The position numbers and the translations under genes are program-made. From contig CANNAN010000011.1 in NCBI GenBank assembly GCA_947502635.1, positions 83,632 to 147,631 on the forward strand: a DNA stretch of 64,000 bases, in the 5' to 3' direction. The stretch comes from an uncultured Flavobacteriaceae bacterium (GTDB lineage: Bacteria > Bacteroidota > Bacteroidia > Flavobacteriales > Flavobacteriaceae). The notes below the pieces were generated by a model. It searched no databases. It was not told the origin of the DNA and saw only the letters and a program-made list of their open reading frames with translations. Positions 1 through 9,797 of the stretch are shown here, piece after piece (position 1 is the stretch's first letter; every line of letters begins with the position of its first letter).

Positions 1-708
1 AAACCAAAGATAAAGATCGATTTTAGTGAGGATGTTGATAAAAAAGAAGCAGTCTTTTTGTGGAATAAATCCAAATCATATTTAGATAATACGCAGTTTG
101 ATGAGCAAGTAGAATTGCTTAATATTTCTCCAGAGAGATTAACGTTTAGATATGGTGTTAACTTGGTAAAAAAAGTCCCTGTAAAATTAAACACCACGAT
201 TAATTTTAAACCAGGTTATGATGTCTCTGACGAATTAGTTTCAGATCCCGATTCTATTACCGTTATAGGTCCAGATGTATTGGTGTCTAAAATTGACCTT
301 TTAGAAACTGAAGAAACTATTTTTAATGATGTAAAATCTAATCTGGAAGAAACAACTAAACTAAAGTTGCTTGAAAATACATCTGATTTAAAATTTTCTG
401 ATAATAGTGTTGTCATAAAAGCCAATGTAGAAAAGTTTACAGAAGGCACATTAAAAATACCAGTAAATGTTATTAATATTCCAAAAGGTGTGACATTAAA
501 ATACTTTCCAAAAGAAGTAAATGTTTCTTATTACATTAGTTTAAGTCGTTTTAATTCGGTCACAAATAAAGATTTTAAAGTTGTTTGCGATTACACAAAA
601 ACGATAGGCAACCAATCTCTTTTAGTGCCAGAATTAGTGAAATTTCCAAAGACAGCTAAAAATATTAAAATGAATCAGCAGCGTATAGAATTTATAATTA
701 CAAAATGA
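1..708 (+). CDS. YbbR-like domain protein, 5' end outside the window
   Basis: Frame is open from base 1 (KPKIKIDFSEDVDKKEAVFLWNKSK...), so the ORF-track start at a TTG (58) is only a window-edge artefact. Repeated 'KVPVKLNTTINFKPGYDVSD...VTVIGPDVLVSKI' resembles YbbR repeats. Overlaps coaE by ATGA. Confidence 0.7.
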   Translation, partial: KPKIKIDFSEDVDKKEAVFLWNKSKSYLDNTQFDEQVELLNISPERLTFRYGVNLVKKVPVKLNTTINFKPGYDVSDELVSDPDSITVIGPDVLVSKIDLLETEETIFNDVKSNLEETTKLKLLENTSDLKFSDNSVVIKANVEKFTEGTLKIPVNVINIPKGVTLKYFPKEVNVSYYISLSRFNSVTNKDFKVVCDYTKTIGNQSLLVPELVKFPKTAKNIKMNQQRIEFIITK

Positions 709-1289
709 TTATAGTAGGACTTACAGGTGGTATAGGAAGTGGAAAGACAACTGTAGCAAAACAGTTTGAGGCACTGGGAATACCTGTTTATATAGCAGAT
801 GTTGAAGCTAAAAAACTCATGCATAAGTCTAAAGTTATTAAAAGAAAACTGATTCAATTATTTGGAAAAAAAGCTTATATTAATGATGTATTAAACAAGC
901 ATTTTATAGCCGATATTATCTTTAATGATAAGACTTATTTGCAAAAAATGAATGCCATTATTCACCCCAGAGTAGCTAGGCATTTTGAAAAATGGATATT
1001 AAAACAAGATGCATTTTATATCATAAAAGAAGTCGCTATTTTGTTTGAAAATGATGGTCATACTGCATGCGATTATATTATTACTGTTACTGCTCCAAAA
1101 GATTTACGAATAAAGCGTCTTTTAATGCGTGAGAATACGACAGAAAATAAGATTCTAGCCATTATGAAAAACCAGTGGAGTGATGAAGAAAAAATAAAAC
1201 ATTCGCATTATGTTATTGATAATATAGACATTGTATCAACTAAAAATCAGGTTGTTATGATTCATGAAGACATTCTTGAAAAAGTCTGA
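705..1289 (+). CDS. coaE: Dephospho-CoA kinase
   Basis: N-terminal P-loop GLTGGIGSGKTTVA and overall CoaE layout (IIHPRVARHFEKW, RLLMRENTTENKILAIMKNQ). Confidence 0.93.
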   Translation: MIIVGLTGGIGSGKTTVAKQFEALGIPVYIADVEAKKLMHKSKVIKRKLIQLFGKKAYINDVLNKHFIADIIFNDKTYLQKMNAIIHPRVARHFEKWILKQDAFYIIKEVAILFENDGHTACDYIITVTAPKDLRIKRLLMRENTTENKILAIMKNQWSDEEKIKHSHYVIDNIDIVSTKNQVVMIHEDILEKV

Positions 1290-1366
1290 AAAAGAGGCTG
1301 TTTTAACATTTTTGTTAATGTAAGGTTAAAAGGAGAGTGTCATAAATGTTAAAATGTTAATTTTGA

Positions 1367-2947
1367 ATGGTGAACAAAAGAATATTCATCCTATTAATAA
1401 TACTAATGAGTTTATCGCTTATTGGCATTATATCTATTCAAGCTTATTATATTAATAATTCTGTCAAAAACGAAAAAGATCGTTTTAAATTTAATGTGGT
1501 TAAAACACTTAATTATGTTTCTAATACCATTCAAGACAATGAATCAGAAAAATATTTTTCAAAATATTTAAGCTTAGATAAAGATAAAAAGGCTGATGAA
1601 GAAGCTGTTTCTCAGTTGTTAATTTACCAAAAAAATAACAACACAAAAGAAATGTATATTTATAGTGCTAATATTCTTGAAGAAAATTATAAATTATCAT
1701 CATCGCTCCTTGACATTGGTTTAGATATAGATAGTATTGGTATTAAGAATATAATAGGTAACTCTAGTACTGAGATTTATAATAATTTTGATTTGTCTGA
1801 GAAAGATATTTTACAAAGCCCTATTTCAAAAATTATTAGAAGTGGAAGTCTGGATGATGCACAGCGGTTAAGTTTTGATAAGAGTTTTAGGGAAATTTCA
1901 AAAAGAACTCCAGTACATCAAAGAGTCTCCGAAGAAGAAATTCGAGAGTTGTTATCTGATAAGCTTAGAAAAGATGATATTGATATAGATTTTGAATTTG
2001 CTATTTATGATAATGATTTAGCAACTAAAGTTCGTAGTGATGGTTTTGAAAATGATGAAGAATCTACATATAAAGTGCCTATTTTTTATGATGAAAATAA
2101 TCAAAGCCTTTATAAACTTTTGGTTAATTTTCCTGACGATAGAAAGTTTATTTTATCATCGATTATAGGAATGATATTATTGTCAGTTATTTTTACATCT
2201 ATTATAATAATAGCGTATTCAAGTGCCTTATATCAACTTTTAAAACAGCGAAAAATATCTGAAATAAAGACAGATTTTATTAATAATATGACGCATGAGT
2301 TTAAAACACCTATAGCAACTATTAATTTAGCTTTAGATGCCATTAAAAACCCGAAAGTTATAGATGATAAAGATAGAGTTATACGATATCTTACTATGAT
2401 AAAGGAGGAAAACAAACGTATGCATGCTCAGGTTGAAAATGTATTGAGAATATCTAAATTAGAAAAAAACGAACTCAATATTAGTAAAGATAGAGTTAAG
2501 TTACATGATTTAGTCGACGACGCTATCACGCATGTAGAGCTTTTAGTTGAAGACAGACAAGGCTATATTAAGACATTTTTTGAAGCAGAAAAATCTTCTG
2601 TTTTGGCTAATGAAACTCACTTTACCAATGTTATTGTTAATATTCTGGATAATGCTATAAAGTATTCTCCAGATGCTCCAAAGATTGAAGTATATACTGA
2701 AAATGTAGGAACAAATATTTTATTAAAAGTAAAAGATTATGGTAGTGGTATGAGTAAGGCTGCTGCTAAAAAAGTGTTCGAAAAATTTTATAGAGAGCAT
2801 ACAGGAAATATTCATAACGTTAAGGGACACGGTTTAGGTTTAGCTTATGTTAAACGTATTGTAGATGACCATCAAGGTTATGTTTCTGTAGAAAGTGAAA
2901 AAGAAAAAGGAAGCACATTCACTATAAAGCTTCCGCTAATATCATAA
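1367..2947 (+). CDS. Membrane sensor histidine kinase (HisKA/HATPase_c)
   Basis: Two TM segments, H-box MTHEFKTPIATI, N box NILDNAIKYSPD, G boxes DYGSGMS and GHGLGLAYVKRIV. Confidence 0.93.
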   Translation: MVNKRIFILLIILMSLSLIGIISIQAYYINNSVKNEKDRFKFNVVKTLNYVSNTIQDNESEKYFSKYLSLDKDKKADEEAVSQLLIYQKNNNTKEMYIYSANILEENYKLSSSLLDIGLDIDSIGIKNIIGNSSTEIYNNFDLSEKDILQSPISKIIRSGSLDDAQRLSFDKSFREISKRTPVHQRVSEEEIRELLSDKLRKDDIDIDFEFAIYDNDLATKVRSDGFENDEESTYKVPIFYDENNQSLYKLLVNFPDDRKFILSSIIGMILLSVIFTSIIIIAYSSALYQLLKQRKISEIKTDFINNMTHEFKTPIATINLALDAIKNPKVIDDKDRVIRYLTMIKEENKRMHAQVENVLRISKLEKNELNISKDRVKLHDLVDDAITHVELLVEDRQGYIKTFFEAEKSSVLANETHFTNVIVNILDNAIKYSPDAPKIEVYTENVGTNILLKVKDYGSGMSKAAAKKVFEKFYREHTGNIHNVKGHGLGLAYVKRIVDDHQGYVSVESEKEKGSTFTIKLPLIS

Positions 2948-2950
2948 ATT

Positions 2951-3655
2951 ATGGAAGATCAAAAAAAGAGAATTTTGTTAGTAGAAGACGATCCTAACTT
3001 TGGAACCGTCCTTAAAGATTATTTAATGATGAATGATTATGAGGTAACACATGCTAAAAACGGGATGGAAGGATTTGAAAAATTCAAAAAAGATGATTTC
3101 GATTTATGTATTCTAGATGTCATGATGCCTTATAAAGATGGGTTTACTTTAGCTAAAGAAATAAGAGAAAAGAATACCGATGTTCCAATTGTTTTCTTAA
3201 CAGCTAAGACCATGAAAGAAGATGTTTTAAGAGGTTATAAAGTCGGAGCAGATGATTATTTAAATAAACCTTTCGATAGTGAGGTATTATTGATGAAAAT
3301 TAAAGCGATAATTCAACGTAAAGCAACAGAAACTATTTCTGATAGTAAACAATTTGAATTTAAAATAGGAGGTTTTGATTTGAATTCTAAATTACGTTTC
3401 TTACGTTTTGAAGGCGGAGAACCTGTTAAATTATCTCCTAAAGAAAATGAATTACTACGTTTATTGGCATTACATGAAAACGATTTAATGCCACGTGAAT
3501 TGGCTCTTACCAAGATATGGCGTGATGATAATTATTTTACGTCTCGGAGTATGGATGTGTATATAGCAAAGTTGCGTAAATATTTAAAACTAGATGAAAA
3601 AGTAGAAATACTAAATATTCATGGAGAAGGTTTTAGATTAGTAATTAATACATAG
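2951..3655 (+). CDS. OmpR/PhoB-family response regulator
   Basis: Receiver domain ILLVEDD...LCILDVMMPYKDG...KPFDSE followed by a winged-helix C-terminus; 3 nt downstream of the kinase. Confidence 0.93.
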   Translation: MEDQKKRILLVEDDPNFGTVLKDYLMMNDYEVTHAKNGMEGFEKFKKDDFDLCILDVMMPYKDGFTLAKEIREKNTDVPIVFLTAKTMKEDVLRGYKVGADDYLNKPFDSEVLLMKIKAIIQRKATETISDSKQFEFKIGGFDLNSKLRFLRFEGGEPVKLSPKENELLRLLALHENDLMPRELALTKIWRDDNYFTSRSMDVYIAKLRKYLKLDEKVEILNIHGEGFRLVINT

Positions 3656-3687
3656 TAGTATATTTATTGATCGTAACCGTGATATTG

Positions 3688-3713
3688 AATCCAGCATTAA
3701 GCTGGATTTTTTT
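3688..3713 (+). terminator. Rho-independent terminator
   Basis: aatccagc-attaa-gctggatt followed by a T run, after the response regulator gene. Confidence 0.8.
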
Positions 3714-3881
3714 ATAGATGTTAGTTTAGCTTTACTTAGTGAGTAAGTTAGATCTATAATTTAAAATCCAAGTAGGAAAATATTTTCTTCCATTAACAAG
3801 AACAGCAAGATTTTATTTGACCCATCAATATGGAATCTACGATGTATTTACAAACCCTATTATTTGTATAATTAAGGGCAA

Positions 3882-5867
3882 TTAAAATGGTGCTATTGGA
3901 AATTCTGTAATTCTAAGTAGAGTAGACCCCATTGGTTCAAGCGTCAATATCTGTTGTGGCTCATCTTTTAGTAAAACTTCATGAGGGATTTTTGATGCAG
4001 AAGTATTGTATTTTAACTTCCAATTAGAAACAGAGCGTGCTTTAACTTGTAGTTTAATAGGTGAATTCCCTTCGTCCCAGGGATAGCCTCCTTGATTATT
4101 TTTTATAATTTTTATGTCGTCACTTGTAATATATGAAGAGAGCGCAAAGGCCCAGTTAAGATGTTCTTTGGGAAATAGTTGATAAGCAGGAAACTCAGGA
4201 CTGCATTTTTGACCCTCATCATTTGTGGTTATTCTTTTTCTAGCCTCTATGGGGTATGAAAAAACTAATGGACCATAACTTATAGCAATACCCCCTCGTT
4301 TTTCAATTTTTGGCTTTGTGTTAAATCTAATTTCAATTTTATCTCCCTTTTTGAATTTTCTGGAAATAGTTTCGAAAAAACTATTTCTATTTCCTTTTTT
4401 GAACTCCCTACCGTTTAAAATTATTACATAACTATCAGACCATCCTGGTATTCTAAGTCCAAAATCTATACTTTTATTTGGAGCTGCATTAATGTTTAAA
4501 GATACTGAATGTTCAAATGGATAATTGGTGACTTGCGTGATAGATAAAGAGTCTTTACCTAATGGAATTGTGAAAGTTCCAGGTAAATAAAAAACTATTT
4601 TAACCTCTTTCTTCCCAACCAAGCAAGATCTATTTAAAAAAGTAGGAAACATACGATGGATATTTCCTGTGCAGCATTCTGTATCATGACCAGGGCGATA
4701 ACAAAGACGTCCTTTTCCAGCAAATCCCCAATGAGTATTATCGTTATAAAAACTGGATACATCAGAAGAAATAGGCATGTTAGGTGCACTGTAATATTGA
4801 TGTGCTTTGAAATCGCTTGTTACACTGCTAAATCCTGCATTATAGATTACTTTTTCCATTTTATCAGCAAAATAGACATCTTCTGTTGCTAATAAAGCCC
4901 AGCCGCTTGTCCAGTTATAATCGGTAACATTACAAACCTCATGTGCCATATCGGTATTCTTACCATGTAATTCTTCAACCCCACTCGATAGACCATCTAC
5001 AAGTTCATGTTGGTCTTCAAGTTGCTGGTAGGCTTTGTATATGGCTTCTTTATATTTTTCATCTTTTGTATGATAGTATAAAATAGCTGGAAGCTTTAGG
5101 AATTCATGATACGTTACAGCATGACCATCTGGTTTTAGTCCTTTTGCCATACCTGTTGCTGTTAACATAGCAGCATTATTAGATGATTCTAAAAAAATTG
5201 TTTCAAATTTGTGATACAGCTTTTTGGCTACCTGAAAATACCATTCATCACCCGTTATTTGATACAAAGAAGTCAAATGTTCCAAGTGCAACATAGAACG
5301 AATTTCAAAACCACCGCTTTTTGGAATATTATAACTTTCTTCTTTTTTGTAGGTTGCTTGATAGTGATTTTCCAAAGCCTTTAATAATTCAGGATCTTGG
5401 GTATTTTCATACTGTTCAAATAACATGCGCATAAAAACGACTAATGGCCACCAATCATCATCAATTTTCCCAGCATGAAGCATACCTTCTTTATCTACAT
5501 TTGCTAATACGTAATCAATATTGTCCAGCGCTTTTTGTTTAAGTGTTTTTGACTGATTCATATAAGCACATCGTAGGGCCCCATCAAGATAATAGCCTGT
5601 TTGTTCATAAGGCCACCATCCACTACCTCCCTTAAACTCTCTGTCCTTATAATTCATGTTTTCAGTCCACATCCCAGTATTAAAAGGAAATCCACTTTGT
5701 TCGGGGTTTCCTGTTAATCCGCTTTCCTGACGTTTTAAAAACTCTTTAGTCCAACCATGGGGGTCAATATTATTACTAGGTAAGTCTTTTAATTTTGAAT
5801 GCTGAGAATAGCCATTCATAGTACTCATAAAAATGAGTATACAGAATCTTAAAAAATATATTTTCAT
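3882..5867 (-). CDS. Glycoside hydrolase family 127-like (DUF1680) secreted protein
   Basis: Signal peptide; GGSGWWPYEQTGYYLDGALRCAY, CCTGNIHRMFPTF and C-terminal beta-sandwich PGWSDSYVIILNGRE pattern. Confidence 0.8.
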   Translation of the reverse strand: MKIYFLRFCILIFMSTMNGYSQHSKLKDLPSNNIDPHGWTKEFLKRQESGLTGNPEQSGFPFNTGMWTENMNYKDREFKGGSGWWPYEQTGYYLDGALRCAYMNQSKTLKQKALDNIDYVLANVDKEGMLHAGKIDDDWWPLVVFMRMLFEQYENTQDPELLKALENHYQATYKKEESYNIPKSGGFEIRSMLHLEHLTSLYQITGDEWYFQVAKKLYHKFETIFLESSNNAAMLTATGMAKGLKPDGHAVTYHEFLKLPAILYYHTKDEKYKEAIYKAYQQLEDQHELVDGLSSGVEELHGKNTDMAHEVCNVTDYNWTSGWALLATEDVYFADKMEKVIYNAGFSSVTSDFKAHQYYSAPNMPISSDVSSFYNDNTHWGFAGKGRLCYRPGHDTECCTGNIHRMFPTFLNRSCLVGKKEVKIVFYLPGTFTIPLGKDSLSITQVTNYPFEHSVSLNINAAPNKSIDFGLRIPGWSDSYVIILNGREFKKGNRNSFFETISRKFKKGDKIEIRFNTKPKIEKRGGIAISYGPLVFSYPIEARKRITTNDEGQKCSPEFPAYQLFPKEHLNWAFALSSYITSDDIKIIKNNQGGYPWDEGNSPIKLQVKARSVSNWKLKYNTSASKIPHEVLLKDEPQQILTLEPMGSTLLRITEFPIAPF

Positions 5868-5937
5868 TAATAAATTATTATTCGTTTAATTCCTTAGAAA
5901 CCTTTTTATCCATCTTTTGTAGAATACCTAATTAGCA

Positions 5938-6747
5938 CTAATTTTTCTTTTTAATAAAAGGTTTGGATGGAAGAGTCGAAGGTGTTGGAAAAAATGTAGG
6001 GTCAAACTTGTTTAGTATTTCTACTTTTAATGTATTTATATTTATTTCTAAACGGTATTGTTTATAAAGTCCGTTATAATGTTTAGAATTTATAAGTTCA
6101 TGATCCATTCTTCTTATGGTCATTTCGTATAAATCTTTATTCTCCTTATCGACAGTTAATACAATAAGATAATTTTTAATTAATTCTTTTATACCTTTAG
6201 AAGTGAAATCCTTAATCTCTTCCAAGTTACTTGTAATTAGTACGTCATTTATTTTATTTAATATAAAATCATGATCTTTTAGAAGTGTACCGTATGTATA
6301 AGAATTTTGTAAACGATACAGACTCATTTTAAGGTCCTCAGGTTTTATTTTATGACCAACTTCAAATTCAATACCACCATCTGGTGTTCTAGTAATAGAA
6401 GGATCTTCCCATTCTATACCTATGTTCTCAATTCCCAAATTAAATTCGTTCTGCTTATATACTCCAGGATTAATAAAGAATGTAATTTCATTGTACAAAT
6501 AATAATCTTTGTCATTGAGGATTCTTTTTTTTAGATGCACTCTAGTTAATTGGTTTATAGGGAAACCATTATTTTCTAGTTTTTTAGCAACTTTTATAAT
6601 AAGTTTTTGCTCTAGGTCCGTAAATTCTACAATGGCAGGTTTAAGTCCTCTAATTATGGTCATAGATGATTGATTTTGGTATTTTCTCCCACTAAAGAAG
6701 AGGATAAAAATAGAAAACATAATGGTTGAACTAAATACATATTTCAT
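5938..6747 (-). CDS. Hypothetical protein with N-terminal hydrophobic segment
   Basis: 269-aa ORF, no recognised family. Confidence 0.6.
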   Translation of the reverse strand: MKYVFSSTIMFSIFILFFSGRKYQNQSSMTIIRGLKPAIVEFTDLEQKLIIKVAKKLENNGFPINQLTRVHLKKRILNDKDYYLYNEITFFINPGVYKQNEFNLGIENIGIEWEDPSITRTPDGGIEFEVGHKIKPEDLKMSLYRLQNSYTYGTLLKDHDFILNKINDVLITSNLEEIKDFTSKGIKELIKNYLIVLTVDKENKDLYEMTIRRMDHELINSKHYNGLYKQYRLEININTLKVEILNKFDPTFFPTPSTLPSKPFIKKKN

Positions 6748-6988
6748 AAAATGTTTTAATTATTTTGATTGTCTGTAGTAAATCATAAAACCGTCGCCAT
6801 ACTTAAACAGGTTCAGCATGACATGTAAATATACGATATAACACAAAACGAATGTTCAAATAATTATTTTCTCTATCACTTTTTTAGTTGAAATTCCTTT
6901 TGATAGATCATTATATCTTCACAATAAGCAAATGAATTATTATTTAAAAGTATATCATGAAGAAATCCAGCTTTTATAGGTTTTTTAT

Positions 6989-7507
6989 TTAATATTTTTC
7001 AAAATCATCCATTGTGAAGGCATTATTGTAAGATACTTCATCAATAGACTCATTTTCAGTAGAGTCGTAGTCAACTAATATCTTCCAAAGATTTTCTTCT
7101 TTTCTTAGAATAACATGGAATTGACCGTAATATGATTTTTGGTTTTCGCTGTCTGGGTTTATAGTAAATTTATAAAAGCCACGTTCAGATGCCATGCCAT
7201 CTTTAGAAATGCGTTCTAAAAACTTAAAAGAGATGGTTTGTTTTAAAGAACTATTTTCCCAACGATTTTTATAATTTCCTAAATAGGCGTCTTTATTTCT
7301 AATTGACTTGTAGTCGCCTCCATTAACTCTAATTAAATCATTGCTATGTAGACTTTCAAATAATTGATAATCTAAGGTTTCAAAAGATTTAGTGAAGTTG
7401 TTCCAGATTTGAGAGTTAATATCGTTTAAGTCATTAACATTTTGAGAAATAGCCTTGTTACTCGAAAGGAGAATCAAGCATATAAAGCAAGTTAATAATC
7501 GGTTCAT
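6989..7507 (-). CDS. Secreted NTF2/SnoaL-like (DUF4440-type) protein
   Basis: Signal peptide; 'FETLDYQLFESLHSNDLIRVNGG...ERGFYKFTINPD...YGQFHVILRKEENLWKILVDYDS' pattern. Confidence 0.65.
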   Translation of the reverse strand: MNRLLTCFICLILLSSNKAISQNVNDLNDINSQIWNNFTKSFETLDYQLFESLHSNDLIRVNGGDYKSIRNKDAYLGNYKNRWENSSLKQTISFKFLERISKDGMASERGFYKFTINPDSENQKSYYGQFHVILRKEENLWKILVDYDSTENESIDEVSYNNAFTMDDFEKY

Positions 7508-7544
7508 TTTTGTCTTTTTAAAGACTTAAAAGGTACGAAATATA

Positions 7545-8198
7545 TTATATATTGCCTATTAGCCAATTTTTAAACTCATAAAAATTTTGAGGAGCGACAC
7601 CATGTCCAACAGGAAATTCAGAATATTGGTGCTTTATATTAAGGCTGTTTAAAAACGGCACTGTTTGTCGTGCCCAATCAACAGGAATGACTTGATCGAC
7701 ACTACCATGCGAACAATAAAAATTTAGATATGAGTAATCTTTTGTTTCGTCTTGTGGTAATATGTCTTTATAAACATAGCCACTCAAAGCTATAATGTTT
7801 TTAACTTTTTCTGGGTAAGTTAAAGCAACGGCATAGCTTAAAATACTCCCTTGACTAAACCCTAGAAGTGATACATTGCTTTTATTTACTGGGTATACTT
7901 CTATGGCTTCATCTATAAACTTCGAAATTAAATCACGAGACTCTTCGGCTTGTTCTTTGTCATTCCATTTACCTTTATCGGTATCAAAGTTAATAGCATA
8001 CCAAGCATTTCCATAAGGTTGCATAGGGTAAGGAGCTCTTACAGAAATAATAAAAAGTTCTTCGGGTAATTCGCTGGCAAACGAAAACAAATCGTTTTCG
8101 TCGCTACCATAGCCATGCAACATAATTAATAATGGTGCATTTTCTGTTAATGTAGATTCACGAATTATGTGATGTAATGAGAGTGTATTATTTATCAT
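7545..8198 (-). CDS. Alpha/beta hydrolase (phospholipase/carboxylesterase family)
   Basis: LLIMLHGYGSDENDLFSFA, nucleophile elbow LLGFSQGSILS, HG...VIPVDWAR and GHGV. Confidence 0.88.
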   Translation of the reverse strand: MINNTLSLHHIIRESTLTENAPLLIMLHGYGSDENDLFSFASELPEELFIISVRAPYPMQPYGNAWYAINFDTDKGKWNDKEQAEESRDLISKFIDEAIEVYPVNKSNVSLLGFSQGSILSYAVALTYPEKVKNIIALSGYVYKDILPQDETKDYSYLNFYCSHGSVDQVIPVDWARQTVPFLNSLNIKHQYSEFPVGHGVAPQNFYEFKNWLIGNI

Positions 8199-8537
8199 TT
8201 ATTTACCAAGATTTGCAAATATTTTTTGATATAAGTTGCCAACAAGGGGGACTGCTTGTGTTTTTCGTCCTAAAGCATTCGTAAAACCATATATAAATAG
8301 TACTGCGAAAAACAGATAAAACCCTAAGGAAATAGCCCAACTATCAAAGCTGCCTATAATATATCCAAGGGCAAAAAAAGTAAGCCATAAGCCTAAAGAC
8401 TGTCTAATATGAAAACTAGCAAAAGCACTTTTTTTGTCTTTTTCATTATTTAAATAATAAGCAATTATAACTCCAAAAAGTGTGATATAACTTATTATGG
8501 CATTTTTACGGCCTCTTTCAACATCTTGCTCTGTCAT
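8199..8537 (-). CDS. Small DUF4870-like membrane protein
   Basis: KKSAFASFHIRQSLGLWLTFF plus hydrophobic segments. Confidence 0.65.
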   Translation of the reverse strand: MTEQDVERGRKNAIISYITLFGVIIAYYLNNEKDKKSAFASFHIRQSLGLWLTFFALGYIIGSFDSWAISLGFYLFFAVLFIYGFTNALGRKTQAVPLVGNLYQKIFANLGK

Positions 8538-8540
8538 TAT

Positions 8541-9797
8541 TTATTGATTTAATGAAATTTTGTTATTTGAGATAATCCCATAAACGTTTCCTTTTAAAGA
8601 TTCACCTTCAAAAATGGTGTTTTTTGATTTTGAAACAATGTTCTTTTTAGAAAAAGAATATTTGGTGTCTGGATTAAAAAGTGTCATATTCGGTTTGTTA
8701 CCAATGTCGATAGGTATTTGCTCTAAAGCAAATCGTGCCTTGCCTTTGGTTAAAATATCTATGGTCTTCTTAGTTGTAAAAATAGTTTGTAGGGCTCCAA
8801 AGGCTGTTTCCAGTCCTATGGTTCCATATTCGGCATGATCAAACTCTATCTTTTTTTGTTCAATATCAATAGGGGTGTGGTCGCTTGTCACCATATCTAT
8901 TGTACCGTCTTTAACACCTTGTATTAATGCATCAACATCATGTTGAGTACGCAATGGTGGTAATACTTTTAAGTTGGTATTAAAATCTGTTATTGCTGCA
9001 TCAGTAAAGTATAAATTATGTATAGTTACGCTGCAAGTAACATCTAGTTTTTTCTTTTTGGCTTCTCTTATTAGGGCCACCGAAGTCGCCGTAGAAATAG
9101 TTGGGATATGTAATTTACCTCCTGTATATTCTAATAAAAATAAATCACGTGCTACTTGTAGTTCTTCTGCTAAAGCAGGATTCCCTTTTAACCCAAGTGT
9201 TGTGCTTGTTATATTTTCGTTCATAACACCATTTCCAGAAATTTTACTTTCTTGTGGAAATGAACAGACCAATCCGTCAAAATTACTCGCATATTGCAAA
9301 GCAATTTTCATAAGGTTAGGATTGGAAATGGGTTTCTTATAGTCGTAAAATGCAACCGCTCCTGCGGAGTTCATATCGTAAAGTTCTGCCAAATCTACAC
9401 CTTTACTACCCGTTGTAAGTGCGCCTATGGGCAATAATGTAACAGCATTATCATGAGATTTTGCATTAACAAAAATAATATCAGAATTAGAATCTATAAC
9501 AGGATTCGTATTGGCATTTAAGGCTACAGCTGTAAAACCAGCAGCAGCAGCAGTTTTTAATCCATTTTTTATGGTTTCACGCTCTTCAAACCCAGGTTCT
9601 CCAAAACAGACGCTACTATCAAACCAACCTTGAGAAATGTGTAGGTTCTCTAACCTAATTTCTTGATAATTGTCCTCGTTTTTAATCCTATTAGCAATCT
9701 TTGAAATCGTACCATTTTCAATTAATACATCTTGAGTTGTGTTGTGAAACTCGCTTTTAGGATCTATTATGGTGGCAGATTTTATAAGTATGTTCAT
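8541..9797 (-). CDS. pyrC: Dihydroorotase
   Basis: Amidohydrolase layout (ENLHISQGWFDSSVCFGEPGFEERETIKNGLKTAAAAGFTAVALNANTNPVID; TSDHTPIDIEQKKIEFDHAEYGTIGLETAF). Confidence 0.85.
   Translation of the reverse strand: MNILIKSATIIDPKSEFHNTTQDVLIENGTISKIANRIKNEDNYQEIRLENLHISQGWFDSSVCFGEPGFEERETIKNGLKTAAAAGFTAVALNANTNPVIDSNSDIIFVNAKSHDNAVTLLPIGALTTGSKGVDLAELYDMNSAGAVAFYDYKKPISNPNLMKIALQYASNFDGLVCSFPQESKISGNGVMNENITSTTLGLKGNPALAEELQVARDLFLLEYTGGKLHIPTISTATSVALIREAKKKKLDVTCSVTIHNLYFTDAAITDFNTNLKVLPPLRTQHDVDALIQGVKDGTIDMVTSDHTPIDIEQKKIEFDHAEYGTIGLETAFGALQTIFTTKKTIDILTKGKARFALEQIPIDIGNKPNMTLFNPDTKYSFSKKNIVSKSKNTIFEGESLKGNVYGIISNNKISLNQ

Noticed and set aside
1286-1320. aaagaggctgttttaacattttt after coaE resembles the IS1182 terminal phrase
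   Set aside because: Match breaks after about a dozen bases, no transposase trace nearby; likely chance in AT-rich DNA.
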